A DNA stretch of 30,901 bases from Clostridiales bacterium oral taxon 876 str. F0540 (GTDB lineage: Bacteria > Bacillota > Clostridia > Clostridiales > Clostridiaceae): NCBI GenBank assembly GCA_000466585.1, contig KE993473.1, forward strand, positions 33,401 to 64,301, read 5' to 3'. Both the position numbers and the translations under genes were made by a program. Numbering within the stretch: the stretch's first letter is position 1; each line of letters begins with the position of its first letter. The notes under the pieces were generated by a model. That model was not told where the DNA came from and did not search any database. It saw only the letters and a list, made by a program, of their open reading frames with translations. Shown here piece by piece: positions 7,029-15,077 of the stretch.

Positions 7029-8264
7029 TTGAAACGATTATTATCTTTTATTCTATCTTTAATTATTGTATTTTCTTTAATCGGATGCAGCAGTAAAACT
7101 TCTAAAACCACTGAAACCGTTGATCTTTCAAACTGGGATGCTGTTGTTAAGGCCTCTAAAGGAACAACTGTTACCTTCTATGGATGGGGTGGCAACGAGC
7201 TTACTAACAAATGGGTTGATAATTACCTTGCAAAAGCAGTTAAGAACAATTATGATATAACGCTTAAAAGAGTTCCAATGAACATTGATGATATCTTAAA
7301 TAAGCTTTTGGCTGAAAAACAGGCAGGAAGCAAGAACGGTTCAATCGATATAGTTTGGATAAATGGAGAAAACTTTTATAATGCAAAAAAAGCTAATTTG
7401 CTATATGGGCCTTTTTCTGAAAGCCTGCCAAACTTTAAAGAAAAGGTGGACACGGCTTCTCCTGAGGTTACTCATGACTTTGGATTTCCTGTGGAGGGCT
7501 ATGAGGTACCTTTTGGAAAGGCACAGTTTGTTATGCTTTATAATTCTGATAAAGTATCAAAAACCTTTAACAATACCAAGGAGCTTATGGATTTTGCTAA
7601 AAGCAATCCAGGGAAGTTTACATACCCAGCCCCTCCCGACTTTACAGGAAGTGCTTTTGTAAGAACTATAATATGTAATCTTGTTGATCCCAATAAGCTT
7701 TCAGATATTAAAGCTGATAAGGCTGAAGTGCAAAAGGTTATTCAGCCAGCCTTGGACTATTTAAATGAATTAAAACCTTATTTATGGAATAAGGGAAAGA
7801 GCTATCCTGCTACTATTGCTCAGCTTGATAGCATGTATTCTGATGGACAGCTTTTAGCCTCAATGACCTATAATCCTTATGGTACTACAAGCAGAATAGA
7901 AAACGGCGAGCTGCCATCTGGAACAAAGAGTCAGCTTTTTGATAAGGGTACAGTAGGTAATACTCATTTCCTTGCAATTGCAGGAAATTCTCAGAATAAA
8001 GCCGGTGCAATGGCTGTAATTAATCAAATACTTAGTGCCGAAGCTCAGGCCCTTAAATATGATCCTAAAAACTGGGGAGACCTTCCTGTAATTTCTTATG
8101 ATAAACTACAAAACGATGAGAAAAAACTTTTTGACAATATTAAACTCGGACAGGATTCCATACCTCAGAATATAATGCTTCAGCAAAGAATTCCTGAGCT
8201 AAGGGCAGAGCTTGTACCAATAATAGAAAAACTTTGGCTTGAAAATGTGGCAAAGGGAGATTAA
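7029..8264 (+). CDS. ABC transporter solute-binding lipoprotein (YnjB-like)
   Basis: About 411 residues. The start is taken as TTG 7029, because GGGGG lies eight bases upstream and the protein then begins Met-Lys-Arg; an in-frame TTG at 7014 has no ribosome binding site. A signal peptide ends in the lipobox Leu-Ile-Gly-Cys, so the protein is membrane-anchored outside the cell. The mature part is an iron/spermidine-type (SBP_bac_8) periplasmic-binding fold. Motifs include Val-Thr-Phe-Tyr-Gly-Trp-Gly-Gly near the start and a Trp-Ile-Asn-Gly-Glu-Asn segment. It is followed without gap by two permeases and an ATPase. Gene order matches E. coli ynjB-ynjC-ynjD. The ligand is not known. Confidence 0.85.
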   Translation: MKRLLSFILSLIIVFSLIGCSSKTSKTTETVDLSNWDAVVKASKGTTVTFYGWGGNELTNKWVDNYLAKAVKNNYDITLKRVPMNIDDILNKLLAEKQAGSKNGSIDIVWINGENFYNAKKANLLYGPFSESLPNFKEKVDTASPEVTHDFGFPVEGYEVPFGKAQFVMLYNSDKVSKTFNNTKELMDFAKSNPGKFTYPAPPDFTGSAFVRTIICNLVDPNKLSDIKADKAEVQKVIQPALDYLNELKPYLWNKGKSYPATIAQLDSMYSDGQLLASMTYNPYGTTSRIENGELPSGTKSQLFDKGTVGNTHFLAIAGNSQNKAGAMAVINQILSAEAQALKYDPKNWGDLPVISYDKLQNDEKKLFDNIKLGQDSIPQNIMLQQRIPELRAELVPIIEKLWLENVAKGD

Positions 8265-8265
8265 A

Positions 8266-9123
8266 TTGAAAGAAAAACTAAAACCTTATATACTTCTGCT
8301 GCCGGTGCTTGTCATAATTTTGGGCATACTTATTCCGGGAATAATCAATGCTCTCTTTGAGAGCTTTGGTTACTCTAAAGCTTATGGAATGAGAAGTATA
8401 ACTCTTAATTACTACAAGGAGATTTTGCTTGATGGTGATTTTATAAGTTCTTTAAGGTTTAGCCTTATAACTTCACTTACCTCCTCTCTTACAGCCTTAG
8501 TCTTAGGTACTGCTCTTGCTTTCTGTGTCTACATGAGCAGCAGCAGAAGAATCCTAGAGAAGTTTATTTTCAGGCTGCCTGTAATAGTACCTCATATTAT
8601 AGCTGCAGCCGCAGCATTTAGTATTTTGTCTCAAAGCGGTATTTTAGCAAGGCTGCTTTTTAAGCTTGGGCTTATAAAGACTATGGAAGACATGTCTCTT
8701 TTTATTTTTGACAGGCGAGGTATTGGCATTATGCTAACTTATCTTTGGAAGGAGATTCCTTTCACAGCGATGGTTGTGTATACTGTTCTAAAAGATATAA
8801 ATGATAAGCTTTATATTGCCGCAAGAAATCTTGGGGCAACCAAAAGGCAGGTTTTCTTCCATGTAATGCTTCCACTTTGCTTGCCTTCCATATTATCGGC
8901 TTTTATAATCATATTTGCATTTTCCTTTGGAGCCTTTGAAGTCCCTTATCTCTTAGGACCTACTTTCCCAAAAGCTCTGCCGGTTAAGGCTTACATGGAA
9001 TATACAGGTGCAGACCTAAGCAGCAGGCCTTATGCTATGGTTATAAACATAATACTTGCCTGTATTTCAACTATTTTAATATATATCTATTACAAAATCG
9101 TTAAAGCCTCTAAACAATATTAA
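8266..9123 (+). CDS. ABC transporter permease, first half of a YnjC-type pair
   Basis: The start is taken as TTG 8266, one base after the stop of the binding protein, with AAAGGGAG seven bases upstream; a TTG at 8239 lies inside the preceding gene without a good site. The 285-residue product has six membrane spans and a typical EAA loop (Asn-Leu-Gly-Ala-Thr-Lys-Arg-Gln, then Leu-Pro-Leu) that docks on the ATPase. The sequence is of the iron/thiamine/spermidine permease class. From memory E. coli YnjC is one long protein of about 511 residues with two such halves; here the halves are separate genes. Confidence 0.85.
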   Translation: MKEKLKPYILLLPVLVIILGILIPGIINALFESFGYSKAYGMRSITLNYYKEILLDGDFISSLRFSLITSLTSSLTALVLGTALAFCVYMSSSRRILEKFIFRLPVIVPHIIAAAAAFSILSQSGILARLLFKLGLIKTMEDMSLFIFDRRGIGIMLTYLWKEIPFTAMVVYTVLKDINDKLYIAARNLGATKRQVFFHVMLPLCLPSILSAFIIIFAFSFGAFEVPYLLGPTFPKALPVKAYMEYTGADLSSRPYAMVINIILACISTILIYIYYKIVKASKQY

Positions 9124-9143
9124 AGGCGTAACAATACAGGAGG

Positions 9144-9166
9144 CATAGAGATCAATTATCTCTATG
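9144..9166 (+). other. Intercistronic hairpin between duplicated ribosome binding sites
   Basis: CATAGAGAT and ATCTCTATG form a perfect 9-bp stem with a CAATT loop between the two permease genes. It is bracketed by ATACAGGAGG at both 9134-9143 and 9182-9189 (there as ACAGGAGG after AAT). The distal one serves the second permease. The proximal one is an orphan site with no usable start at normal spacing. The hairpin could stabilise the upstream message or tune the ratio of the two permeases. Confidence 0.5.
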
Positions 9167-9193
9167 TGCAGCATAAGGAATACAGGAGGGTTT

Positions 9194-10003
9194 ATGAATA
9201 AAATATTTAAGCATACTGCAAATTGTTTTGCCTTAAGCTTTGCCTTTCTAGGTCTGCTCCCTATAGCTATACTCCTCTTATGGAGTATTTCTGGCAAGTG
9301 GAATTGGCCAAATATTTTACCTCAAAATTATAACCTCAGAGCTTACAGGTATATATTAGAAAATGGTAATCAGCTGTTAAAAGTAGTTTTCTTCAGCATA
9401 GGACTTTCGCTCTCTGTTACCTTTATTACAATTTTATTCTCCATACCTGCTGCAAAAGCTCTTGGCACCTTTAACTTTATAGGTAAGCGGCTTGTTGAGA
9501 TACTTATTTTGACTCCGCTTATAATTCCTTCAATAACTATTGCCACAGGCATACATATATTTTTTATAAGGTTAGGTCTGGCAGATACCCTGCTGGGAGT
9601 TATTATAATTCATCTATTTCCTTGTCTGCCCTATGGAGTCAGGATGCTTAAAAATGTGTATGAGGTAATTGGAAACAGCTATGAAATTCAGGCTAGAGTT
9701 CTTGGTGCTTCAAGATTAAAAACTTTTTTAAACATTACTCTACCTCTTTTAATGCCTGCAATTATTTCTGCTTCCAATCTTATATTTGTTGTGTCCTTTA
9801 GCCAGTATCTTCTTACGTTGATAATTGGCGGTGGAAAGATTATGACTTTAGCAGTTATTATGTTTCCTTTTATTCAAGACGGAGACCAGACTATGGCTGG
9901 GGCTCTCAGCATAGTTTTTATATCTGTTTCCTTTGTTTTTCTTATTATATTTGAGAAAATGCTTAAGAACTACTATAAAATAGAAGGACATCTATACATT
10001 TAA
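9194..10003 (+). CDS. ABC transporter permease, second half of a YnjC-type pair
   Basis: 269 residues from ATG 9194, chosen because AGGAGG lies five to ten bases upstream; the in-frame ATG at 9164 sits inside a hairpin and would add ten non-conserved residues. Six membrane spans and an EAA loop (Arg-Val-Leu-Gly-Ala-Ser-Arg-Leu, then Leu-Pro-Leu) mark it as the partner of the first permease. Together they form the membrane channel of the importer served by the lipoprotein upstream and the ATPase 12 bases downstream. Confidence 0.85.
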   Translation: MNKIFKHTANCFALSFAFLGLLPIAILLLWSISGKWNWPNILPQNYNLRAYRYILENGNQLLKVVFFSIGLSLSVTFITILFSIPAAKALGTFNFIGKRLVEILILTPLIIPSITIATGIHIFFIRLGLADTLLGVIIIHLFPCLPYGVRMLKNVYEVIGNSYEIQARVLGASRLKTFLNITLPLLMPAIISASNLIFVVSFSQYLLTLIIGGGKIMTLAVIMFPFIQDGDQTMAGALSIVFISVSFVFLIIFEKMLKNYYKIEGHLYI

Positions 10004-10015
10004 GGTGATTAAATT

Positions 10016-11071
10016 ATGAAGAAAATAGAACTTATTGATATTTCCAAAAGCTTCAATGGGCAGAAGGTGCTTCGTAACATTAATCTTTCCGTTAAAGAAG
10101 GAGAGTTTCTCTCTCTTCTTGGCCCATCCGGTTCAGGCAAGAGCACCCTGCTGAAAATCATAGCCGGTATTCATAAGATAGAAGCTGGCGATATACTGGT
10201 TGATGGCAAATCTATTAAGGAAATTCCTATAAATAAGAGAGGAACCGTTATTGTTTTTCAGGAATCTCTGCTTTTTCCTCATTTAAATCTTGAGGAAAAC
10301 ATAGGTTTCGGACTTAAAATGGCTGGAGTTAATAAAAAAGTACGAGCTGAAAAGGTCCAAGAAATAATTGAGCTTCTAAAGCTTCAAGGTTGCGAAAAGA
10401 AATATTCTGACGAACTTTCCGGTGGACAAAGGCAGAGAGCTTCTATAGGAAGAGCCTTAGCTGTAAATCCAAGCCTGCTTCTTTTAGATGAGCCCTTCTC
10501 GAGCCTTGATATAACTCTAAGACAAGAAATGCGTGAGCTTATTAGGAAGCTTCACCAAAAGCTTTACATCACTACTATTTTAGTTACTCATGACAAAGAA
10601 GAAGCTTTTATGCTTTCTGACAGAATTGCACTTCTACTTAATGGAAGTATTAATCAGTGCGATACTCCACAAAGAATTTATGAACGCCCTGAAAGCCTGG
10701 AGGCTGCTGATTTCCTAGGTGAAAAAAATTATATAGAAGGAACTATAAAAGATAGTGTATTCAACTGTTGTTTAGGAAGCTTTAATATAGGAGACGATTA
10801 TGAAGTTTTAGGTAAAGGTTCTGCTCATTATAGAGGTGAAGTTACAGCAATGCTTCACAGGGAACATATACATATTTCTAAGGAAAAGCTCCCTGATTCT
10901 ATTGAAGGAGTAATTTCCAGCTTAAGATATGCCGGGGATAGAAGTTATTATTCTATAACTGCTAAAGATATTGAACTAAAAGGTTTTACTTCAGACACAA
11001 ATTTTTCTCAGATTAATTCTTTAGTAAGTGTAGTTTTAGATTTTAGCAGAGCAGTATTTTATGCACGCTAG
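10016..11071 (+). CDS. ABC transporter ATP-binding protein (YnjD/PotA-like)
   Basis: 351 residues. The nucleotide-binding domain fills about 1-235: Walker A Gly-Pro-Ser-Gly-Ser-Gly-Lys-Ser-Thr (36-44), Q-loop Gln82, signature Leu-Ser-Gly-Gly-Gln (134-138), Walker B Leu-Leu-Leu-Leu-Asp-Glu (ending at 159) and switch His192. The remaining 115 residues form a regulatory extension like the OB/TOBE domains of PotA or FbpC importers. From memory E. coli YnjD is only about 217 residues and lacks it. The gene follows the second permease by 12 bases. It energises uptake of the unknown ligand. Confidence 0.9.
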   Translation: MKKIELIDISKSFNGQKVLRNINLSVKEGEFLSLLGPSGSGKSTLLKIIAGIHKIEAGDILVDGKSIKEIPINKRGTVIVFQESLLFPHLNLEENIGFGLKMAGVNKKVRAEKVQEIIELLKLQGCEKKYSDELSGGQRQRASIGRALAVNPSLLLLDEPFSSLDITLRQEMRELIRKLHQKLYITTILVTHDKEEAFMLSDRIALLLNGSINQCDTPQRIYERPESLEAADFLGEKNYIEGTIKDSVFNCCLGSFNIGDDYEVLGKGSAHYRGEVTAMLHREHIHISKEKLPDSIEGVISSLRYAGDRSYYSITAKDIELKGFTSDTNFSQINSLVSVVLDFSRAVFYAR

Positions 11072-11113
11072 TTTGCTTTAAAGAGACTTTCACTAAAATT
11101 TGGAGGGATTATA

Positions 11114-11809
11114 TTGACGCTTAAAAAATCCACTTTAATCAAATTAGGTTTCCTGCTGCTAATTATTTGCCTTTATTTATTTGTTCCACAGGTAAATACA
11201 ATGGTAAAAAAGCTAGTTGTTTTATTTTCTATGCTGGATATAGGTACCATGAAGGAATATATTAAATCCTTTGGAGCATGGGCACCAGCTGTATCACTTG
11301 TACTTATGATGTTTCAATCCATTGCAGCTCCTCTTCCTGCCTTTATAATAACCTTTGCTAATGCATGGCTATTCGGTTGGTTCTTTGGCGCAATATTATC
11401 CTGGAGCGGTGCTATGCTTGGATCCATCCTTTGCTTTTATATCTCAAAGCTTTACGGAAGACCTGCTGCTGAAAAGTTTGTAGGGAAGAAAGCTCTTGAT
11501 ATCTCAGATAAATTTTTCAATAATTACGGTCCTTATGCAATCTTAATTGCAAGGCTTCTGCCTTTTATATCCTTTGATGCAGTTAGCTATGCTGCCGGAC
11601 TTACTAGCATAAGTCTCTGGAGTTTTTTATGGTCCACTGGAGTTGGGCAACTCCCTGCAACAATTGTATATTCTGTACTAGGGCAAAACATAGACAAGGC
11701 TTCCAAGCTTGGACTTTGGGTTATATGTGGAGTGGCGGCCCTAATTGCATTTGCGTTAGCGGTTAAAAAGTATATTGATGAAAAACATAAAAATAAGCAA
11801 AACTTCTAA
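11114..11809 (+). CDS. TVP38/TMEM64 (VTT/DedA-like) membrane protein, second copy in the cluster
   Basis: 231 residues from TTG 11114, with GGAGGG seven bases upstream. An N-terminal span (about 8-25) is followed by the VTT domain. The signatures are Gly-Ser-Ile-Leu-Cys-Phe-Tyr-Ile-Ser-Lys near 112 and Ala-Arg-Leu-Leu-Pro-Phe with Ser-Tyr-Ala-Ala-Gly near 155-170. It closes the rightward operon before a strong terminator. The two TVP38 proteins of the cluster differ clearly in sequence, so they are not a recent duplication and may form a heteromer or act on different lipids. Confidence 0.9.
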   Translation: MTLKKSTLIKLGFLLLIICLYLFVPQVNTMVKKLVVLFSMLDIGTMKEYIKSFGAWAPAVSLVLMMFQSIAAPLPAFIITFANAWLFGWFFGAILSWSGAMLGSILCFYISKLYGRPAAEKFVGKKALDISDKFFNNYGPYAILIARLLPFISFDAVSYAAGLTSISLWSFLWSTGVGQLPATIVYSVLGQNIDKASKLGLWVICGVAALIAFALAVKKYIDEKHKNKQNF

Positions 11810-11830
11810 AAGAAAACAAGGTTCAGGAAT

Positions 11831-11863
11831 AAATGCTTAGTGCTGCCAGCACTAAGCATTTTT
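11831..11863 (+). terminator. Rho-independent terminator of the YnjB-like operon
   Basis: AAATGCTTAGTGCT pairs with AGCACTAAGCATTT (14 bp, 3-base loop GCC), followed by TTT. The A run on the other side also lets it act for helD, which ends 45 bases away on the opposite strand. Confidence 0.85.
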
Positions 11864-11907
11864 AGAAAGACCTCAATTATTGATGACAGAGTTCTCTAAG
11901 GTTAATC

Positions 11908-14109
11908 CTAAACCATTCTGTCTAGCAGTGGAGTCAGCTTTCCTGTATAATATACACTTAATTTATGGAGCGCTCTTGTGCAGGCTGTATAAAACAACAG
12001 TCTTTCCTCTTCGCAGCTGTAATTTTCATCTCCTGCATTATAAATAAGCACTACATCAAACTCCAAGCCCTTTGCAAGATGGGCAGGTATAACAAGGGCG
12101 CCAGTTATATACTCGTCATCATCTTTTATTAGAGCCTTAACTTCTGTCTTGTCTTTTAAGAAGCTGTATACCATGTTTGCTTCCTTTGTAGTTCTTGTTA
12201 TAATACCAATGGATTTATAACCCTGCTCCTTGTACATTTCAATATCTTTAAGAATTCTATCATTTATAGATTTTTCATCATCAAACCCAAGCACTATTGG
12301 CTTATCCCCTCTTCTTTCAACATACTCTGCATTAACCTTATGATTAAGAATCCTTCGCGAAAACTCAGTAATCTCCATTGTAGATCTATAACTCTTTGTA
12401 AGGTTTATTATGCAGGTATTATCCTGTGGAAATATATGCGAAATATTATCATAGCTCCCTACATTCATAAATGGATTTATTGACTGATTTAAATCCCCAA
12501 GCATTGTTATACTTGCTTTACTAAAAAGCTGATAAAAGATTTCATACTGCAGAGGTGTGTAGTCTTGCGCTTCGTCTATGATTACATATTTAATATCCGA
12601 GGTCTTTGGAAGATCTCCAAAGGCTCCTTTTAAATACAGAAGCGGCGGCTGGTCCTCGTAGTTAAGTATTCCGGACTCTAAATTTTTTATGGTATAACTT
12701 TTGATTTCAGGATCCAGCTTACTAAATAATTTTCTGTATATACCCATTAAATCAAACTGTGTAATTCTGTTTATTTCATCATATATATATCTTGTTTCTT
12801 CACGAACTGAGGCAATAGCTTTTTCTTTAGCTTCCATCTCATCTACAAAAAAACCTGTATTCCAAAGCTCATCATAGATTTCATTTATCCTTTCTTTTTC
12901 AAAAGGCTTTAGAAAAAATAAAATTCTTTCCTTGATCTTATCAAGCCTTCTTTTATGAGGGAGATTTATATAGTCCTTATAGTAAAGCTCCTCAAGCTCC
13001 TTTTTAGATATTATTAATTTATCCTTGAAGACTATATCTTCAAAGCTTCTATCAGCCTTTTCTACCTTTGCTGCATATTCCTTTAGTACATTTATAAACT
13101 CAAGAGAAGATTTATACTTTATATTTTTGATTCTCTTTTCATAATCTAAATGCTGCTTTGAGGAAAGAATGTACTCCATCATATCAGAATAATTTTCTTT
13201 AATAAATTTATTTTCCAAAGCCTTATGCATATATTCCTTAAAGGTAGTTTGAAGCATGTTATCTTCTCCAAGCTGTGGAAGTACATTTGATATATAATCA
13301 TTAAAAATATCATTAGGCGAAAATATTACTATATTTTGAGGCGTTATTTTCTCACGATGCTTATAGAGAAGATATGCTATTCGATGTAGAGCGATAGAGG
13401 TCTTGCCGCTGCCTGCGGGCCCCTGAACAATTAGGTTTTTATATTCTTCATTTCGGATTACCTTGTTCTGCTCTCTTTGAATAGTTGTTACTATAGCCTT
13501 CATCTTATTATCAGTGCCTTTACCAAGTATCTCCTGGAGTATTTCATCATCTATCTTAAGATTGCTGTCAAACATATATTCAACATTTCCATTACTGATT
13601 TTATACTGTCTCTTTAAAGTAAGCTCCCCTTCTATAGTTCCTTCAGGACATTTATAGCCTGCCTTTCCTATTTCATAATCGTAAAACATACTCGAAGCCG
13701 GAGCCCTCCAGTCATAAATCAGAAAATCATATTCTTCGTTTATGAGGTTTGATAATCCGATATAGTACTTCTCTGCTTTTTCCTCTCCCTTTTCAAGAAA
13801 ATCTAATCTTCCAAAGTAGGGAGACTTAAGCATTCTTTCATAACTTTCCTGAAGCCTTCTTGTTATTTCATGATTTCTCTTTTGATATTTCATCCTGTCG
13901 ATGAAGCCCATAAAGCTTACAATTTGCTCTAGGCCGTTGGTTACAGAAACAGAGCCAAGCTCCTCCCATAACTCCTTTTGAGTTTCAAGTGCATCTTTTC
14001 TAAACCTATCCTTGTAGTGAAGCTTTTCGTCAAGTTGTCTTTGAGCCTCTTTTAGTACCTTCTGAAGCCATTCATTTTCTAATTTCCATTCAAAGTCGTT
14101 AATGCTCAT
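11908..14109 (-). CDS. helD: HelD-type RNA polymerase recycling helicase/ATPase
   Basis: 733 residues from ATG 14109, chosen because AAAGGAGG lies just upstream; the longer in-frame GTG at 14136 lies inside the leader element. A basic, helical N-terminal arm (about 1-110), which in HelD enters the secondary channel of RNA polymerase, precedes a UvrD/Rep-like SF1 core. Walker A is Gln-Gly-Pro-Ala-Gly-Ser-Gly-Lys-Thr (229-237), the DEXQ box is Ile-Asp-Glu-Ala-Gln-Asp (511-516), and the C-terminal motif is Ala-Cys-Thr-Arg-Ala-Leu near 715. HelD removes stalled polymerase from DNA using ATP. The gene is monocistronic and its leader carries copy B of the structured element. Confidence 0.9.
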   Translation of the reverse strand: MSINDFEWKLENEWLQKVLKEAQRQLDEKLHYKDRFRKDALETQKELWEELGSVSVTNGLEQIVSFMGFIDRMKYQKRNHEITRRLQESYERMLKSPYFGRLDFLEKGEEKAEKYYIGLSNLINEEYDFLIYDWRAPASSMFYDYEIGKAGYKCPEGTIEGELTLKRQYKISNGNVEYMFDSNLKIDDEILQEILGKGTDNKMKAIVTTIQREQNKVIRNEEYKNLIVQGPAGSGKTSIALHRIAYLLYKHREKITPQNIVIFSPNDIFNDYISNVLPQLGEDNMLQTTFKEYMHKALENKFIKENYSDMMEYILSSKQHLDYEKRIKNIKYKSSLEFINVLKEYAAKVEKADRSFEDIVFKDKLIISKKELEELYYKDYINLPHKRRLDKIKERILFFLKPFEKERINEIYDELWNTGFFVDEMEAKEKAIASVREETRYIYDEINRITQFDLMGIYRKLFSKLDPEIKSYTIKNLESGILNYEDQPPLLYLKGAFGDLPKTSDIKYVIIDEAQDYTPLQYEIFYQLFSKASITMLGDLNQSINPFMNVGSYDNISHIFPQDNTCIINLTKSYRSTMEITEFSRRILNHKVNAEYVERRGDKPIVLGFDDEKSINDRILKDIEMYKEQGYKSIGIITRTTKEANMVYSFLKDKTEVKALIKDDDEYITGALVIPAHLAKGLEFDVVLIYNAGDENYSCEEERLLFYTACTRALHKLSVYYTGKLTPLLDRMV

Positions 14110-14116
14110 ACATCTT

Positions 14117-14236
14117 CCTCCTTTTATTCGGAACACTGGATAGTCTAAAATGCTCGTTTCCTTTCGGGCACTTGGTAACTTAAAACATTCGCTTCGCTCA
14201 TAAGTTACCCGCTAAAGTCCATTTAGGACTTCAACC
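14117..14236 (-). promoter_or_regulatory. Structured 5'-leader element, copy B (one full and one truncated unit)
   Basis: On the minus strand: P1 (14211-14236, with G-U pairs), the five-codon ORF (14205-14222, Met-Asp-Phe-Ser-Gly-stop), and a full P2 (14174-14210, GGTAACTT with AAGTTACC). A second unit follows that has lost P1 and the first arm of P2 but keeps the loop (GGAAACGAGC), the second arm (AGACTATCC) and the tail GTGTTCCGA. The ribosome binding site of helD (14117-14125) ends it. The arrangement looks like a deletion between two tandem units such as those at 15837-16003. Confidence 0.8.
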
Positions 14237-14438
14237 TTTTAGTGTTTGAAGCTATCATAAAATGCTTTTTAAGTATACTCGCAAAACAGCTCAAAGAACA
14301 GTCTGTAAATAACTTTTTAGATATGGTATAATTAAAGTGGGGAGAGAAGATCTCCTAATATATCCTGCCTTAATGTGAAATTTACATACTTTCAAAGAGA
14401 AGCCTTTCTATATTCCCATACTGCAAAAACCACAAATA
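14237..14438. other. Non-coding stretch between the helD leader and the sigma operon terminator
   Basis: No credible ORF. On the minus strand a TATGAT (about 14262-14267) is a possible -10 for helD, with TTGCGA 19 bases upstream. On the plus strand a TATAAT (about 14326) is followed by a GGAGA/TCTCC hairpin but leads to no gene. I see nothing else that can be named. Confidence 0.35.
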
Positions 14439-14475
14439 AAAAAGCCTTCATAATATAAAATTATGGAAGCTTATT
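14439..14475 (-). terminator. Rho-independent terminator of the sigma factor operon
   Basis: On the minus strand AAGCTTCCATAAT pairs with ATTATGAAGGCTT across a short TTTAT loop, with one mismatch, followed by a T run. The stem overlaps the last codons and stop of the 72-residue gene. Confidence 0.75.
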
Positions 14476-14679
14476 AGTGTCTTTATTTCTATTCAATAAT
14501 ATTCTTGTTACAACCAAATAAACAATAAGGGATTGAGGAACATTTATAAGGCCAAAAAGTCCCCAAAGCCAGTAGTATTTTTCCTCTCTTTTTCGTGCAT
14601 CTGAAAATATCCATGCAGACTGTGCCAATAATAAAGGGCTTATAATAATCAAGACTAATATCAATTGATTTCTTGTCAT
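14461..14679 (-). CDS. PLDc_N-like two-span mini-protein (YxlD/YxlE-like)
   Basis: 72 residues with two membrane spans (about 5-25 and 36-60). Between them is a charged loop with Trp23, Asp27, Lys30-Arg31 and Trp37-Leu-Trp-Gly, then Pro48. This is the pattern of the phospholipase D N-terminal-like (PLDc_N) family, which has no catalytic residues. Its ATG overlaps the stop of the preceding gene (ATGA), so it is translationally coupled. In B. subtilis the sigY operon encodes comparable small proteins, YxlD and YxlE, that restrain SigY. A role in holding the sigma factor inactive is therefore likely but not proven. Confidence 0.8.
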   Translation of the reverse strand: MTRNQLILVLIIISPLLLAQSAWIFSDARKREEKYYWLWGLFGLINVPQSLIVYLVVTRILLNRNKDTNKLP

Positions 14680-15077
14680 CTTTCAGCCCCCTTTGTTTTA
14701 ACCTTTGCGGCTATCGGAATCAGAGTTAGAGGAAGAAAAACGGATATTGCAACTTCTGCATATATTATAATTTTTATGTCTACATTAAATGCAAGGAAAA
14801 TAAATGAGGATATTATTACAAGGCACACAGAAATAAAAATCAGGTATTCCCTTCTAAGTTTATTCTTAGCTTTTATTGCCTCTGCCTTATTTATAATTTC
14901 TAGAGTATTAATGTCAATAGGAAAGTCTAAAGAATCTATTATATCCATTTTTTCTAAGGAATTATGGAGTTTCTCGTCAAACAACTCATCAGTCTCAGAA
15001 GTTAAATCTTCTGAATAAGAAGCTTCGTTATAATAGGAATCAATTATATTATTTTCTATGCTGCTGTCTTTCTTCAT
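14676..15077 (-). CDS. Membrane anti-sigma factor candidate (YxlC-like)
   Basis: 133 residues. The N-terminal 76 are acidic, helical and presumably cytosolic, with Asp-Ile-Asn-Thr-Leu-Glu near 55-60 just ahead of a basic helix. Two spans follow (about 79-97 and 102-125). The start overlaps the stop of the sigma gene (TAATG) and the end overlaps the next gene (ATGA), so all three are coupled. No zinc-binding anti-sigma motif (HxxxCxxC) is present. Position and topology match YxlC of the B. subtilis sigY operon. Binding to the sigma factor is inferred from context. Confidence 0.75.
   Translation of the reverse strand: MKKDSSIENNIIDSYYNEASYSEDLTSETDELFDEKLHNSLEKMDIIDSLDFPIDINTLEIINKAEAIKAKNKLRREYLIFISVCLVIISSFIFLAFNVDIKIIIYAEVAISVFLPLTLIPIAAKVKTKGAER

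Noticed and set aside
8239..8265. Upstream TTG start for the first permease
   Set aside because: It would overlap the binding-protein gene and has no ribosome binding site, whereas TTG 8266 has AAAGGGAG at good spacing.
14665..15018. A 117-residue plus-strand ORF
   Set aside because: It lies wholly antisense to the anti-sigma candidate, has no ribosome binding site and no family resemblance.
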